Below are positions 35,458-46,000 of a DNA stretch of 64,000 bases, one piece after another. A model generated the notes under the pieces. That model was not told where the DNA came from. It ran no database searches and was given only the letters and a program-made list of their open reading frames with translations. The stretch spans positions 23,275,308 through 23,339,307 of the forward strand of contig CM065713.1 in NCBI GenBank assembly GCA_017654935.2. The letters run 5' to 3'. This DNA comes from Phymorhynchus buccinoides (Eukaryota > Mollusca > Gastropoda > Neogastropoda > Raphitomidae). The first letter of the stretch is position 1, and every line of letters begins with the position of its first letter. A program made the position numbers and the translations under genes.

Positions 35458-35561
35458 ACAATTCACTTAGCTAGATAAAACAAAATTAAAAAAGTATTTC
35501 AAAGATATTTCTTTGTAGACACGGTTCGCTAAACCCATGCACAAATAGGTGTATGTCTTAC

Positions 35562-35683
35562 ATCATCGGAGACGTCCTTTTCCAGTAATGCTTGGGGTAA
35601 GATAGTAGTGGTCACTCCATTATCTGCTGGGGGCAGGCCGATGTATCCGTGCGTAATCGGAGAAGGGCGGGTAGCCGATCAGC
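35562..35683 (-). CDS. CHEK2: Checkpoint kinase 2 homologue, GYPPF exon
   Basis: The minus strand gives a TGTCTTTTCAG acceptor, then G|CTG ATC GGC, encoding LIGYPPFSDYA, which corresponds to LSGYPPFSEHR in human CHEK2. After one or two frame slips it continues with QQIM, then a YY..TP....W segment and a DVSDD-like end, matching Chk2 [22 protein letters not shown]. The donor is GATGAT followed by GTAAGA. GYPPF also occurs in CaMK and MAPKAPK kinases, but the residues around it and its position between the activation-segment and HPWL exons support Chk2. The intron upstream is only about 0.7 kb; the one downstream (1.3 kb) holds a TTAA-flanked element. Confidence 0.84.
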
Positions 35684-36403
35684 CTGAAAAGACAGCCACA
35701 AGCTCGAAATTGGGTCATTCAGTCCCTGAATTGTGGACCAAACGCTACCTGTGCATTCGGTAGCAGAAATAGTGGTGTGAATTAACTCTTTAAACAAAAC
35801 AAAAAAAGGAAGAAAGTTAGTAAGAAAGACATTTTTTACTTAACTCATTTCGCATCGCAACGATTTTGAGTTATTAAAAAAACCCACAAAGCACTCCTAG
35901 CCTACACACAAACAATAACAACATAAACAAAAGGTAGAAAATGAAAGAAGATTACGGGTTTTACTTCAGGTTTTTAGACATAGGGAAGTGGTAGTATCAG
36001 ACTTGTTATATATAGACTGGTTCATATAAAAAAAACTTCCTAGCATCGATGGTGTTCCCCACAACAAACACCACTACAAAAGGCAAAGTCACGAGAGGGC
36101 ATAATTGGGTGGTCTAGGAGCGAAGCGATGAGAAGTGACAAAGAGTTGATGGTGTGCACACAGATGTTACTCCCTTGAAGTCAAAGGCATCAAAGGACAG
36201 CTATCTATATTCCGGACAAATGGCCGGAACGACTTGGGAATGAGGGTTAAGAGGGATGCAACCGCAACCAAGTTGTCTAAGATAAAACAAACACCCCAGA
36301 AAAAACCCCGCTGCCGCGCATCTTGCCCATTTCATGAAATAGACAATTTCACGCTTGCGGCATAAATATATATATACACACACACACATATTTCCCCACT
36401 GAC

Positions 36404-36578
36404 ATGATGAAAGAGGATGATACGCCCCGCTCACAGCAGTGATGGCCCTGGTGTAGGCCCCGCTGGCCCGCGCGTCCACCACAGCACCTCGGGGCCATGG
36501 TTAGGTGGTGTCGTGCCGCAGAATGTCTTCACATATTTGACCCGCATCCACAAACTTGGACAGGCCATACGTACGCAC
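36404..36578 (-). CDS. CHEK2: Checkpoint kinase 2 homologue, activation segment to helix F exon
   Basis: On the minus strand, after a CTCTGTTTCAG acceptor, this reads GLSKFVDAG, then with frame slips a KTFCGT segment, an APEVL-like PEVL, a GAYTRAI segment and a DCW-like stretch ending in a VILF-like run. This is the Chk2 activation loop, APE motif and helix F (human: LCGTPTYLAPEVL, then GYNRAVDCWSLGVILF). The exon ends CATCAT before GTCAGT; the split Met codon AT|G joins the next exon, which starts G|CTG ATC. At least three single-base slips break the frame, consistent with assembly error. The DFG triplet reads TYG here (ACG TAT GGC); I cannot tell whether that is real or error. A diverged extra copy of the exon start lies immediately upstream. 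Confidence 0.82.
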
Positions 36579-36581
36579 CTG

Positions 36582-36651
36582 AAACAGAGTGTGGACATTA
36601 AGCTTTCATCACGACCCATCGTCACAAACTTGGACAGGCCAAAAGTCCATA
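36582..36651 (-). pseudogene. Second, diverged copy of the Chk2 DFG/activation-loop start
   Basis: Directly upstream (on the minus strand) of the activation-segment exon is another segment behind its own GGGTTTCAG acceptor. It carries GACTTT(T)GGC, i.e. DFG with one extra base, then the same LSKFV codons, and after about 20 diverged bases reads SLMSTLC, like the canonical SLMRTLC of the Chk2 activation loop. It then runs straight into the acceptor of the main exon with no donor in between. Nineteen bases covering the GLSKF codons are identical in the two copies; the rest differs well beyond sequencing noise. It could be a relic of exon duplication, one half of an alternative exon pair, or a misassembly. 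Confidence 0.5.
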
Positions 36652-37084
36652 CTGAAACCCAGAAACTGAAGCACATGATCCATTGACTTTGACCCGAACG
36701 CTACCAAGGCATAGACTGGATCGGGAAACACGAACACTGAGGTCACCATGAGAGCAGGGTCTTTTTTGTTCTAAAGCCACAGAATTTGAGACTTGAAATT
36801 GTTGTATTTTTTATTTGTAATTTTGTTTAATGTATTTATAAAAATGAGGTGGATAGACTTATGATTGATGATGATGATGCTATGGAGTTCCGCAGCAGTC
36901 TGAAGAATGCATGACAGGGCGGGTATTCTACGCTTCCTTCACTAATGATTATGCCGGTGTTAACCAGGCCAGGAACTAAGAGACCGACAGGTTTGGTCTT
37001 GAAATTAGAGCAAACATCAGATCGCATCTCGTTATTGGATGAAGCTCGACTGTTGGTGGTTTCAGTCTTCCACATTGAGCCATA

Positions 37085-37206
37085 GCCACTCACTCCTGTG
37101 GTAGGAGTCTGGTCCAGGACGAAAAAAACCTCGCTATGATGGGATTCGTAACCCGAGGACCTCCCAGCCGAGTCCGCCGAACGCTAACCATCTACGACCG
37201 TGCGGC
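37085..37206 (-). mobile_element. tRNA-derived SINE head
   Basis: On the minus strand the sequence runs GGTCGTAGATGGTTAGCG (A-box region), then GGACTCGGCTGGGAGG and a B-box GGGTTACGAATCCC with one extra base (plus-strand 37141-37154). This is a tRNA-like head of about 75 nt. I call it a SINE rather than a tRNA gene because the 3' acceptor half is missing and it lies in an intron beside a tandem array. Confidence 0.5.
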
Positions 37207-37213
37207 TTGGTGG

Positions 37214-38102
37214 GGGCAAATTAGGCATGGGGCACCAAAATCACAGGCCCCCAAAGTCGTCACCACTGGAAACCATGGTACATAGATGGCATAATTTATT
37301 ATTCCTGGATACCAAAATCTAGCACTGGAAACCAGGCGTGAACATTTCAGCATGGGCATATAATTCACAGGATGTAAAATCCATCGCCAGGAAACCAGGT
37401 GCGTGCACATTCTGCATGTGGCCAAAATCACAGAAGAAACCATCGCCAGAAACCCGGTGTGCCATTTCATGCATGGGCCAAATCACAGGAATGTTTAAAT
37501 CCACGCTCAGAAACCAGGTGTGCACAATTCATGCATGGAGCACAAATCACAGGAAGAATCCATCCCAGAAAAAACAGGTCGTGCCACATGTCTGCTGAGG
37601 CCAAAATCACAGACTAAATCCATCGCCAGAAACCAGGTGGCCACATTTCATGCATGGTACCAAAATAACAGGAAGAAATCCCATCGCCAGAAACCAGGTG
37701 TGCACATTTCATGCATGGCCAGAAATCAAGGAATAAATCCAGCAGAAAACCAGGTGGTCACATTTCCTGCATGGGCCAAAATCACAGGAATAAATCCATC
37801 GCCATGAAACCAGGTTGGCACATTTCATGCATGGGCCAAAATCACATGGAATAAATCCATCTGCCAGAAACCAGGTTGTGCACTATTCATGCATGGGCCC
37901 AAGAAGATCACAGGAATATAATCCATCGCCAGGAAACCAGGTGTGCACATTTCAGAATGGCCAAAATCACAGGAATAAATTCCCATCGCAGAAACCAGGT
38001 GTGCCAACATTTCATGATGGGTCCAAAAATCACAGGAATAATCCATCGCCTATGGAAACCAAGTTGTGCACATTTTCATGCTGATGGGCCAAAATTGTCA
38101 CA
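37214..38102. repeat. 59-bp tandem array in CHEK2 intron
   Basis: About 15 units of CATTTCATGCATGGGCCAAA, then ATCACAGGAATAAATCCATC, then GCCAGAAACCAGGTGTGCA. The first two or three units are diverged and the last runs into unique sequence. It starts at the SINE at 37085-37206. Confidence 0.85.
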
Positions 38103-38229
38103 GGCCAGTCCTGCCCCCTGTACCGTGTTTAGGGAAATACATGAAGGTTGCCAATTTAAATTCAACTTCAACTGTATGGTGCATGAGAAAACCAACGCAT
38201 ATATGAATTTTCCCCATCATAAATTGATT

Positions 38230-38390
38230 TAAATATTTCTGTATCGTTTAGAAATCGACACGGATCTTTCCTGGAGCATGCACTGCCTCCGGGATACGTG
38301 ACCACCATTCTTTAGTATCTGCGTAGTGTCCATATGGTCTGTTTCTAGGGACCGTGAGGACGTTGATTTTTCACCATGTCATAAATTGAG
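38230..38390 (+). repeat. Dispersed family O, copy in CHEK2 intron
   Basis: TTTCTGTATCGTTTAGAAATCG, GCACTGCCTCCGGGATACGT, GTCCATATGGTCTGTTTC and ACCGTGAGGACGT align loosely with the other O copies. Confidence 0.35.
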
Positions 38391-38556
38391 GCTTTGCTTT
38401 CAAAAGATCAGTCATCTTTCATCCTATACAAAATACACAGAAAAGAGAATAAAAACCTTTGTGACTAAATTCGGTTTATATGTCATAGATGATTAACATG
38501 CACAGTTACAAAACTGCATAAATTGAGAGAGAGTTAATGGATCCGGTTCAAAAAGA

Positions 38557-39849
38557 TTAAACTCTTGTCAGTGCCCTTGCCATGTGCGGGTTGAACGGGG
38601 TTTATGCTTATTACCGTTCGCTAGCCACTGGGCGGTATTTGACCGCCAGATACTAGGAACCCCGGTGTCCCCCTTTGCGATATTTATATGGAAGTGACAT
38701 CACATCCTTTATTGTTCCGTGACATGCGGCTAGTCGCTCAGGATAAAGCACAATCTTCCGCCATCTTTCATTTGTAGGGCTAAATTTGTGTAATTGTTCA
38801 ATCGAATTTTCGTTGCAGTTTGTTCGACGATGGAAAAACTGACGACTTTGGCGTTGGGTGAATCCTCTACAAGATGGCTGACTTCAGTGACGACGATAGC
38901 ATTGTATGTGAAGAAGTGGCTAGGAATCTGAACTTAGTGGCGAGATAATGATAAAGAGCATCGAAAGTGTTGAAAGACGACTTAAGTTTTGCAGCGCACA
39001 GATCGACACAGTGGTAATTTTCGTGATGATTCGAGCAAGTATTTTAAATTAATTTTAAAGGGATGTGGTGCGCATAAATCAGTGCAGTGGCAAAAAATTG
39101 ACTTGGTGCACAAACATGTAAGAGTCTAAATAATACTTGGTAGTAGAAGAGTTTAAGTAAAAAAACCAAATTCAGTTTTATTTTACCCATGGATATTGGC
39201 AGAACACATAAAAATGAGATAAAATAGGCCTGCTAAACACTGATCGCCATCCTCCCTATCGCGGTGGTGTTGCTGTTTTGTTGTACCCTGCTAAAAGACT
39301 CCAGGATTCATCCAAACAGCGGACGCACTTGAACACATATATGTACGAGTGCATCAGTCTTATCGGTATGAAAACCTTCCGTGTGTGACTAGTTTTTTTT
39401 TTTATTACCCGCCATTGCGAGCAGCAATTCTACACTTCGGGGGAAAATGCAATAGATGGTTAAAGTTTGTCTCAGGAAAAAAACAGAATACCTGTTTGCA
39501 GCCCCGATACATACCTGATGGAGCGTTCACGGCCTCCGTGCCAGAAGAATGTTTCAGGCTGCAAAGGCAAGAAACCAAAGAAACGTTTAACCTTTTCCAC
39601 CGCCCTCCCCACAGTCGCATCTTAGCACCACAGTGTAAGTTAACAACTATGTTACTTACAAGGCATCAATATTGGGGTCATATATTCAAGACAGACTATT
39701 GTTCTTAGTTATGGGAAGTAAGATAGAACCTTATTTTATATCTGTCACAGAAGAATCCCATACTGCAGATGGATTTTGTTCTCTATCCAGGTAAATTTAA
39801 TGGACATTTTGGCTGAAAATATGCTGGCGGTTGAAATGGTTAAAAATTA
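38557..39849. mobile_element. Possible larger piggyBac-like element
   Basis: A TTAA at 38557-38560 precedes ACTCTTGTCAGTGCCCTTGCC. At the other end an M-family terminus (GGCGGTTGAAATGGTTAA) closes near 39845. Inside, 38874-38948 encodes MADFSDDDSIVCEEV before a stop; an acidic, Asp-rich start is common in piggyBac transposases. No downstream transposase domain can be followed, and the left end is not a clear inverse of the right end. It lies in the long CHEK2 intron. Confidence 0.3.
39610..39849 (-). mobile_element. piggyBac-like MITE family M, copy
   Basis: Shares TAGCACCACAGTG, TTGTTCTTAGTTATGGGAAGT, CAGAAGAATCCCATACTGCAG and the terminal GGCGGTTGAAATGGTTAA with 35200-35457, and in inverse with 20641-20918. 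Confidence 0.5.
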
Positions 39850-40014
39850 AATAAAAACTTGGATATATCACTCTTTCCCCCGCAAGAAGTACAAATATCA
39901 GCCATAATTTTGATACCACCTTGACTGGACTTGGCAACGCAGGGCTTGAGGACTCATGTGACATCATCAGATTAAAGGGAATCTTTCTGTCTTCTTCTTA
40001 TGCATTCCCAGGCC

Positions 40015-40395
40015 TATAGCCCTATAATGGGTAACGGTACATATGTGTCTGGATTTCAGTTTCACTGGTCCCTGCTGTAGTACAGCCGACACATTCAGAA
40101 TTTCGGAGGAGCTCAAAGAAAACAAATTATTTGGAAGATTTGTTTTAAAAAAAGGCAGGAGCAATGGGCCATAGCCAGGTCCAGAAGATAGTAGATGATA
40201 GAAAGCAAAGGGGAAAAAGCAGAGTCCAAGGAGTGGCAGATAGAGGGAAGTTACAAGCACAGAACTTACAGAAGGTGGGGGAAATGTTTTTACGAAAGAC
40301 CTCCCCGGTATCCCCTATGGGAGAGACTCGTTGGACGGGGTGGGGTGTTCCAGACTCACCGTATGTGAGGTACGAGGCATCCACCCACATGCCCA
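40015..40395 (-). repeat. Family R1, minus copy in CHEK2 intron
   Basis: GATAGTAGATGATAGAAAGC, AAGTTACAAGCACAGAACTT, TTTTACGAAAGACCTCCCC and the end GTATGTGAGGTACGAGGC, shared with 10850-11490 and 57895-58125. Confidence 0.55.
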
Positions 40396-40720
40396 GATGA
40401 AGGGAATGTAACTGTATATGCTGCTTTTTGCTTTAATGAACAATCAAGAGTACATCACCAGAACCATTTTGCAGATTGGCAAACATCAGTTCTCTGTTGT
40501 GTATGGCAATGATTTTATAAAAAAATTAGTATATATAATTTGGCAGGGCTGTTAATGTTATCTTGCTATTAATTTATGTATAAACCGACCTCCGTTATAA
40601 GGAACCCCTCAAAATGAGACACGATTTTTCAGTCTGATTTTTAGAAGGCTTTAAAATAGATGTTTTAACTGTGCCCACGCAGCAATGCTTTTAAAACCTG
40701 GATAAACTTCAGCTGGTGTG

Positions 40721-40905
40721 AAGTGGAACCTCCCATATGAAGACTTCCCAATTATTAAGACTCCCTCCCACATAAGACCTACTTCTTGAGACACTGCCTT
40801 TTTGCGTAGATTACAAATACCTCTAGCCTAATAAGACCCCTCCCTGTTATAAGACCTCCATGTGGATTGATTTTTGGAAGGTATGTATAAGGGAGGTTCC
40901 GGAAT
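40721..40905. mobile_element. mariner-type MITE, copy 3 (in CHEK2 intron)
   Basis: Begins AGTGGAACCTCCCATATGAAG and ends GGGAGGTTCCGG. The interior has AAGACTCCCTCCCACATAAG, ACCCCTCCCTGTTATAAGACC. A further fragment with CCGACCTCCGTTATAAGGA lies at about 40578-40625. Confidence 0.5.
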
Positions 40906-42726
40906 TCCAATGTACAGTACATACTTCTTTGTCTAAAAAACAAAAGAAGAAAACCGTAGGAGAATGCCAATAATTGCACCAAGGGCTAAACTATCCGTAG
41001 CTTGTGCGAGCGCAAACGTCGGCAAATATGAATGGTGCTACACCTCTTTCCCGACGTTTTGCAAAAACGTTTGTGGACTGTGCTAGATGGAAGCAAGACA
41101 ACAAAACATTTAAGGATCATGGGAATAACCCCACAAAAAATTTTTAAAAAACAGCCCCCCTTTTTTTTCCCCCCCCCCGGGTGTGGGTATTTTTTTTTTT
41201 TTGTTTTTTTTTTTTGTTTTTTTTTTTTTTTTTTTATATATATATCTCGCGGACGAGACATTGAACTTTAAAAGAAGAGCAAACAATATCAGCTTGCCAC
41301 AGCAAATATTTCTTTATATGTCTGCGCGTGTACCTAGGAAGTATTTGATCCTATGTTGCATTTTTGATAAGAGCATACAATTTGGACAGATGGTAGGACC
41401 AAGTACATTATAAACATGAATTTGAGTGTTGGTAACCATCAACCAACTGACCCCTGGTAGGCCATTTTGGAAAATGGCTGCCTAGCAAGCTGACACCCAA
41501 CAGACATCAACAGAAGTGAGAGAAAGTTTGCTGAATGGAAGGTGTTAGTGAATGTTTATGGAATGTTTTGAATGACAGAGACATGCCAATAGCTCTTAAG
41601 TCACATTTTGGAGATGCTGCTGTGCCAAATTGGTGTTTTATATAGTCTATCCGTGAAAAAATACGGTGATGATGTTTAGCAAATTAAACAACGCAAGTGT
41701 TTTGAGGCTCTTCTTAATTTTTCATTCATGTAGATGGTCATATAATGAGTGAGCAAATGTAATGTTTTCTGCTAGTCCACAGAAATATGCGTGGGGACCC
41801 CCTGAAATACTTGCACAAACTGACCGGAGGTACGATTTATGAAATGGGCAATTTCACGGATTGGGCGTAACACATACAATGATACATAATAATGTGTGCA
41901 TGTCTCGACGGCACAGGTGACACAGCCGCCGGATATGTCACAAGATCTGGTCTACACAATATGAATAGATTGACCGCTAAGCGCGGTGGTGTAATCTGCT
42001 TCGTTATCTGAACATTAACTGTCAAAGCATGATTTACATGGATCCTCAGTTATCCCAAAATAGTGCATCGAGTGCTAACGACTGATGTTACATTCTACAC
42101 CCAGTGGCTAAGAACAAAATAAAAATAATGCCTACAAATACAATTTAGACTAAAACTACTTTTTATACCTAATCTCTGGAATTAGTTTCTTTATTGATAA
42201 GTTGCCACATGCACACACAGGAAATGCACTCATGTGCAGAGGTTCTTTATTGATAACCATAACTGCGAAATGTACACATCTATGTAATGGCATGCGCTCA
42301 CAGGGGAGCGGTCGGGGGGTGGGGACGCAAGTTGACATCAATTCTTGTATGTGTGACACAACAGACATATAAAGAACTTATTGACACGGGGCTTCGGCAC
42401 ACAGTGTGGGGGGGAGGTGAAAGGTGGATCGGAGACTGCAGGGCTGAGGTGGTTGAGATTGTCTCGTACCGACCCCTTTACTAGCTCTGTGTCGTGAGAC
42501 TTTACAACCACACATATCTAATATGCACTTCATGGAGCAACTGCAAGCACATGTGTGTGTTGTGAATGTATGCACGGATCCTTGAATGTATTTTGTCACA
42601 AATGCATAATTAAATTATGTGTGTGTGTGTATGTGTGTATGTTGTGTGTGGGGAGGTGGAGGGCTAATGATACAATAGTAATAATGCTTAAACAAAATGA
42701 TACTTAATCTCACTTCTCACATCATT

Positions 42727-43147
42727 AAATTATTTGGTAAAGGTCAAGATGTGCCACCCCCCACCTCCCTATCTCGGTTAATTCTATTTTTCCGTTATTG
42801 CCTTTCTTACCATACATAAAGCTGTATTTTAGGAACATTTTTAGCTAATAACCTTTTTGGAATACTAACCCTAGCCCTATCCCTAACCCTAACCCTAACC
42901 CTACCACCCTATAAGACGAAAAAACGCAACGAACCACAAACTGTGACAAATCGCGGTGTACTGCAGTACATAGTGGGGGGTTAGGGTTAGGGCTTTAGGG
43001 CTAGGGTTAGTATTCCCAAAAAGGTTATTAGCTGAAAAATGTTCCTAAAATACAGCTTTATGTATGGTAGAAAGGCAAAAACGGAAAAATAGAATTAACC
43101 GAGAAATGCAGGTGGGGGCTGGCACATCTTTACCTTTACCCAAATTT
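42727..43147. mobile_element. Long foldback element with inward telomere-like repeats
   Basis: Left arm 42727-42905 and right arm 42974-43147 are inverse over about 175 bp. Paired blocks include GATGTGCCACC/GGCTGGCACATC, CGGTTAATTCTATTTTTCCG/CGGAAAAATAGAATTAACCG, CATACATAAAGCTGTATTTT/AAAATACAGCTTTATGTATG and TAATAACCTTTTTGG/CCAAAAAGGTTATTA. The inner ends are CCCTAA repeats on the left (42866-42905) and TTAGGG-like repeats on the right (42974-43011), around a 68-nt centre. The outer end motif recurs at 62508-62560, so this is a dispersed family. Confidence 0.75.
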
Positions 43148-43654
43148 CTTATCTTGAATTTTGAAAGACGTATAAGAAAGAAAAATCTGTGACAGATCAC
43201 GTGTTCAAAGTGGCACTCTAATTTGCAAATAATTATGTACTATCTACCCAATATTTTCTTCACTAGAAGTTTTAACACTGCATCAAATCTAGGTCAACAA
43301 AATACATTGGCCATCTCTATCTTTTCCCCCACCACAAAACTTGAAATATCAAGACCCCCAAAAAAGGACAGTCTTGAAAAGAATTCAAACACTTGCGCAC
43401 ATACACGCACAAATACACACACACTGGTTGAAAAAAAGCTTGTAGCTTACTCCTTTATCCCTCAATAAAGATTATTTTGACTTGAATTGTCTTGACTTGA
43501 CACACACACACACAAAGTGTGGCTAAGCACACACTGTTATAAACTTTCTGCTTGCCGGTTACAGAATGAACAAACCGTTCTGGTAGAAAAGGTGATTACG
43601 TAGTGTGTAAACCCGAGTGTTTGGGGCACTCTGTTTTAGGGTACGTTTCAATAC

Positions 43655-43950
43655 AGGCAGGCATGGGAATTAGAGAAGACAAAAAAAAGACTGAAAATTG
43701 GGGTCTGGAAGCAGGCATAGGAACAAGGAATAAAAAAACAACTAAAAAAAACCGTGTGTGTTGGGATACAGCCCCCAGAAAATGAAGCTTCTTCTGTTAT
43801 CTAAGCCTTAAAAAACAGTATTAGAGATAAGACTGATATAATTATTTAGTTCATTTTGCATTCATTTAAAAACCAATAACTTCAGCTTTACTCATTGGGC
43901 TTCTCTTTTTTTTTTATCTCATAAATGTACTCTTGGACCATCAAAAAAGC
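43655..43950 (+). repeat. Left arm of ~290-bp inverted pair
   Basis: The reverse complement recurs at 46501-46775: CATGGGAATTAGAGA, AAAGACTGAAAATTGG, GTGTGTTGGGATACAGCCCC, GATAAGACTGATATA and GGACCATCAAAAAAG all reappear inverted. An internal related segment lies at 43960-44020. Confidence 0.6.
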
Positions 43951-44144
43951 TGAAACATACCAAAAAAAAGACTGAAGGAGGACCATAAAAAAAACTGAAA
44001 TCAGCCAAAAGACTGACAATTCCCATGCCTGGTACAGACACCGACAGACACACACACACTAACTGCTGTAAAAAAAAGCTGTTCAAGCTTATAATTCTTT
44101 CATCCTCATTAAAGATCATTTCAACTTGACCCGAGTTGACCGAC

Positions 44145-44244
44145 CTTGCAGGCGCAGACCATCTGGTAGAAGAGCAGCTTGGCGGTGGGCTCGGGGTACT
44201 TGTCTATACTGACCACCTTGTCAAACAGCTCCCCTCCCTCCACC
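44145..44244 (-). CDS. CHEK2: Checkpoint kinase 2 homologue, hinge/alpha-D/alpha-E exon
   Basis: Chk2 is a nuclear Ser/Thr kinase of the DNA-damage response. This 100-bp block on the minus strand reads without a stop as VEGGELFDKVV, a short linker, then AKLLFYQMV. That matches the Chk2 hinge and helix D/E, where human CHEK2 has MEGGELFDKVV and KLYFYQMLLAVQ. Splice signals frame it exactly: a TTCAG acceptor after a T-rich tract before the first G, and AAG followed by GTCGGT as donor. The first base completes a split codon (CT|G would give the expected Leu). The frame is intact, unlike most of the window. Other CAMK-group kinases share the EGGELFD motif, but the linker and the order of the three downstream exons favour Chk2. 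I see no N-lobe or FHA exon upstream. Confidence 0.87.
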
Positions 44245-44325
44245 CTGAATGAAAAAAACAAATCAGCTGATAATCGCTTCTCACTTTACTTTGAGATTTC
44301 ACCCCCCCCCCCCCCCCCCCCCCCC

Positions 44326-44653
44326 GTGGGGATAACCGGGGGTCTTTTGTAGAAATAGTTCCCCCCACCTTCTGGAAGGTCTGTGCTTGTAACTTCCTCT
44401 AATTCTGTCATTCTCTTTGACTATGCCTTTCCCCTTTTAGCCTTGCTGTCATCTACTATCTTTCTATCTTTCTGGTCCATTCTCCTGCCTTTTGTCCCTT
44501 TAAATTCTTGCAACGATTTCTTCAGCCGAAGTCGGACATGTTGGGCCTAACTAGTTTCTTAGTTAGGCGTATAACAGCAGCATGACGCATATACGCTCAT
44601 TATGGACAGGAAACTGTTTTGAGCGATCGAAGAAGAAGAAGAAGGAAGAAGAC
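44326..44653 (+). repeat. Family R1, near-complete plus copy
   Basis: Well-preserved copy with all blocks, ending GAGCGATCGAAGAAGAAGAA. It starts right after a C run (44301-44325) and lies about 80 bp upstream (in gene orientation) of the CHEK2 hinge exon. Confidence 0.65.
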
Positions 44654-44740
44654 TTCTGAGATTTGAGAGTTCTAGTGCGTAAATACGCACAATCTCTAAG
44701 TTTTCATAAACCCTGATCATGATAGTAGGCCGTAAATCAG

Positions 44741-44814
44741 TTCTGGAAACTCAGCAACAGCACGGATGACATGGGCCGAACTGCCACCTTTCATGCTCCA
44801 GTGAATGCAGCCAG
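44741..44814 (+). CDS. Small exon-like block with strong donor, unrecognised
   Basis: On the plus strand a frame reads FWKLSNSTDDMGRTATFHAP and ends GCCAG followed by GTAAGT, a perfect donor consensus. The upstream AG (AAATCAG) lacks a clear pyrimidine tract. It is unique in the window, though it sits between an R1 copy and an R2 copy, so it may belong to a repeat. No family recognised. Confidence 0.2.
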
Positions 44815-44884
44815 GTAAGTACTGGTCTAGCCATCTAGGTAAGCTACAAGTACAACTAGCACCCATTTTCTCTTTATTATATTA

Positions 44885-45175
44885 TGGCATCGCCTTGGCA
44901 TGAGGCTGTGTCAGACCAGTTGACAAAGCTAGAACACCGGGGCTACACAAAACGTGTTTATGTTATGCTATGCATGGTTGTGCGGGGGATTGTCTTACGC
45001 CATGACGAATGCTCCTAGCATAACAACACCACAGTCTTAAACTCCTTCTGATGTCGTTTTTGAGTGTGTGCTGCTACCACTTGGCGGTTTGTGTTAATCA
45101 ATATATATACCTGGTCACGCATACGTAATGTTCCATCCCTGGTGTCTGGTTTGCAATTTATTGTACCTTTAGTTT
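44885..45175 (+). repeat. Dispersed family R2, copy 2
   Basis: CCTTGGCATGAGGCTGTGTC, AGACCAGTTGACAAAGCTAG, GGGCTACACAAAACGTG, GCGGGGGATTGTCTTACGCC and ACGTAATGTTCCATCCCTGG. Confidence 0.5.
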
Positions 45176-45562
45176 GTTCTACTTGTTTTGGATTTTGGTG
45201 CCATTGGATGTTTTATTGTATTCCTTCTTCGGTAGTGTTTCTTTTTTTATTGGTCCATGGGTAAAGGACATAACAACAACTTAGTATTTGGCATCCTTCA
45301 AAATCTCCCAAAATACCGAAAATTTCTTTGTGTATGATTCAAGGAATCTTATGGCCTAACGTTTGCGGTCTACTGTAAACCACTCCCTTTTATTCTTGAT
45401 CCCTTTCAAATGTCTCACTTTGCAATTCATTTTGGGTTGATGGCTGATGTCAAGATTTATTCATAGGGTTCTACAGCCAATGGTTTTTTGAAACTAACAG
45501 CCACACTATGTCAGATCTCATCTCAATGTACTGTATTTTTTCGAAACTATAAGGCACTATCA

Positions 45563-45640
45563 TCCCCCCCCCCCCCCTCCCCCCCCCCCCCACCCACCCT
45601 ACCCTCCCCCCCCCCTCCCGATCCCCCACCGCCCCCCCTG
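45563..45640. repeat. C-rich tract
   Basis: C runs with T, A and G interruptions. Confidence 0.88.
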
Positions 45641-46000
45641 AATTCAGCAATTTTGATATTATTTTTTTTTAGACTATTGTTATAGTCACATTATTAAGGA
45701 GCAGGTGTGTCTGAATCTGTAACAAAAAAATATCGCCTTATAGTCCGCCAACACATAAGTATGGTAATATTGAACCATTCATAAAGACTACCACAGAATT
45801 CCTTGGGTGATGCTGAGTACAATGGTTTATGGTAAGTGTGGTGGGAGGGATGTTGATAGAAGGGACCAAAGGGTAATAGTAAACATATGGGTGTGGTTGT
45901 GTAGTGTGTTTTCTGTGTTTAGTTGTGTGGGTAGGCGTTGAGGGAAATAGATAATATGATTATGTAATGTTGATGATGTATGGTATTATGTCGTTGTGTG

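Noticed and set aside
36836..37093. 85-codon minus-strand frame between the SINE and the Chk2 activation exon, considered as the missing HRD exon
   Set aside because: No HRD, DLKPEN or related residues in any frame.
37214..38102. Regular spaced repeats that might suggest a CRISPR array
   Set aside because: Units are contiguous with no unique spacers, in animal intron DNA.
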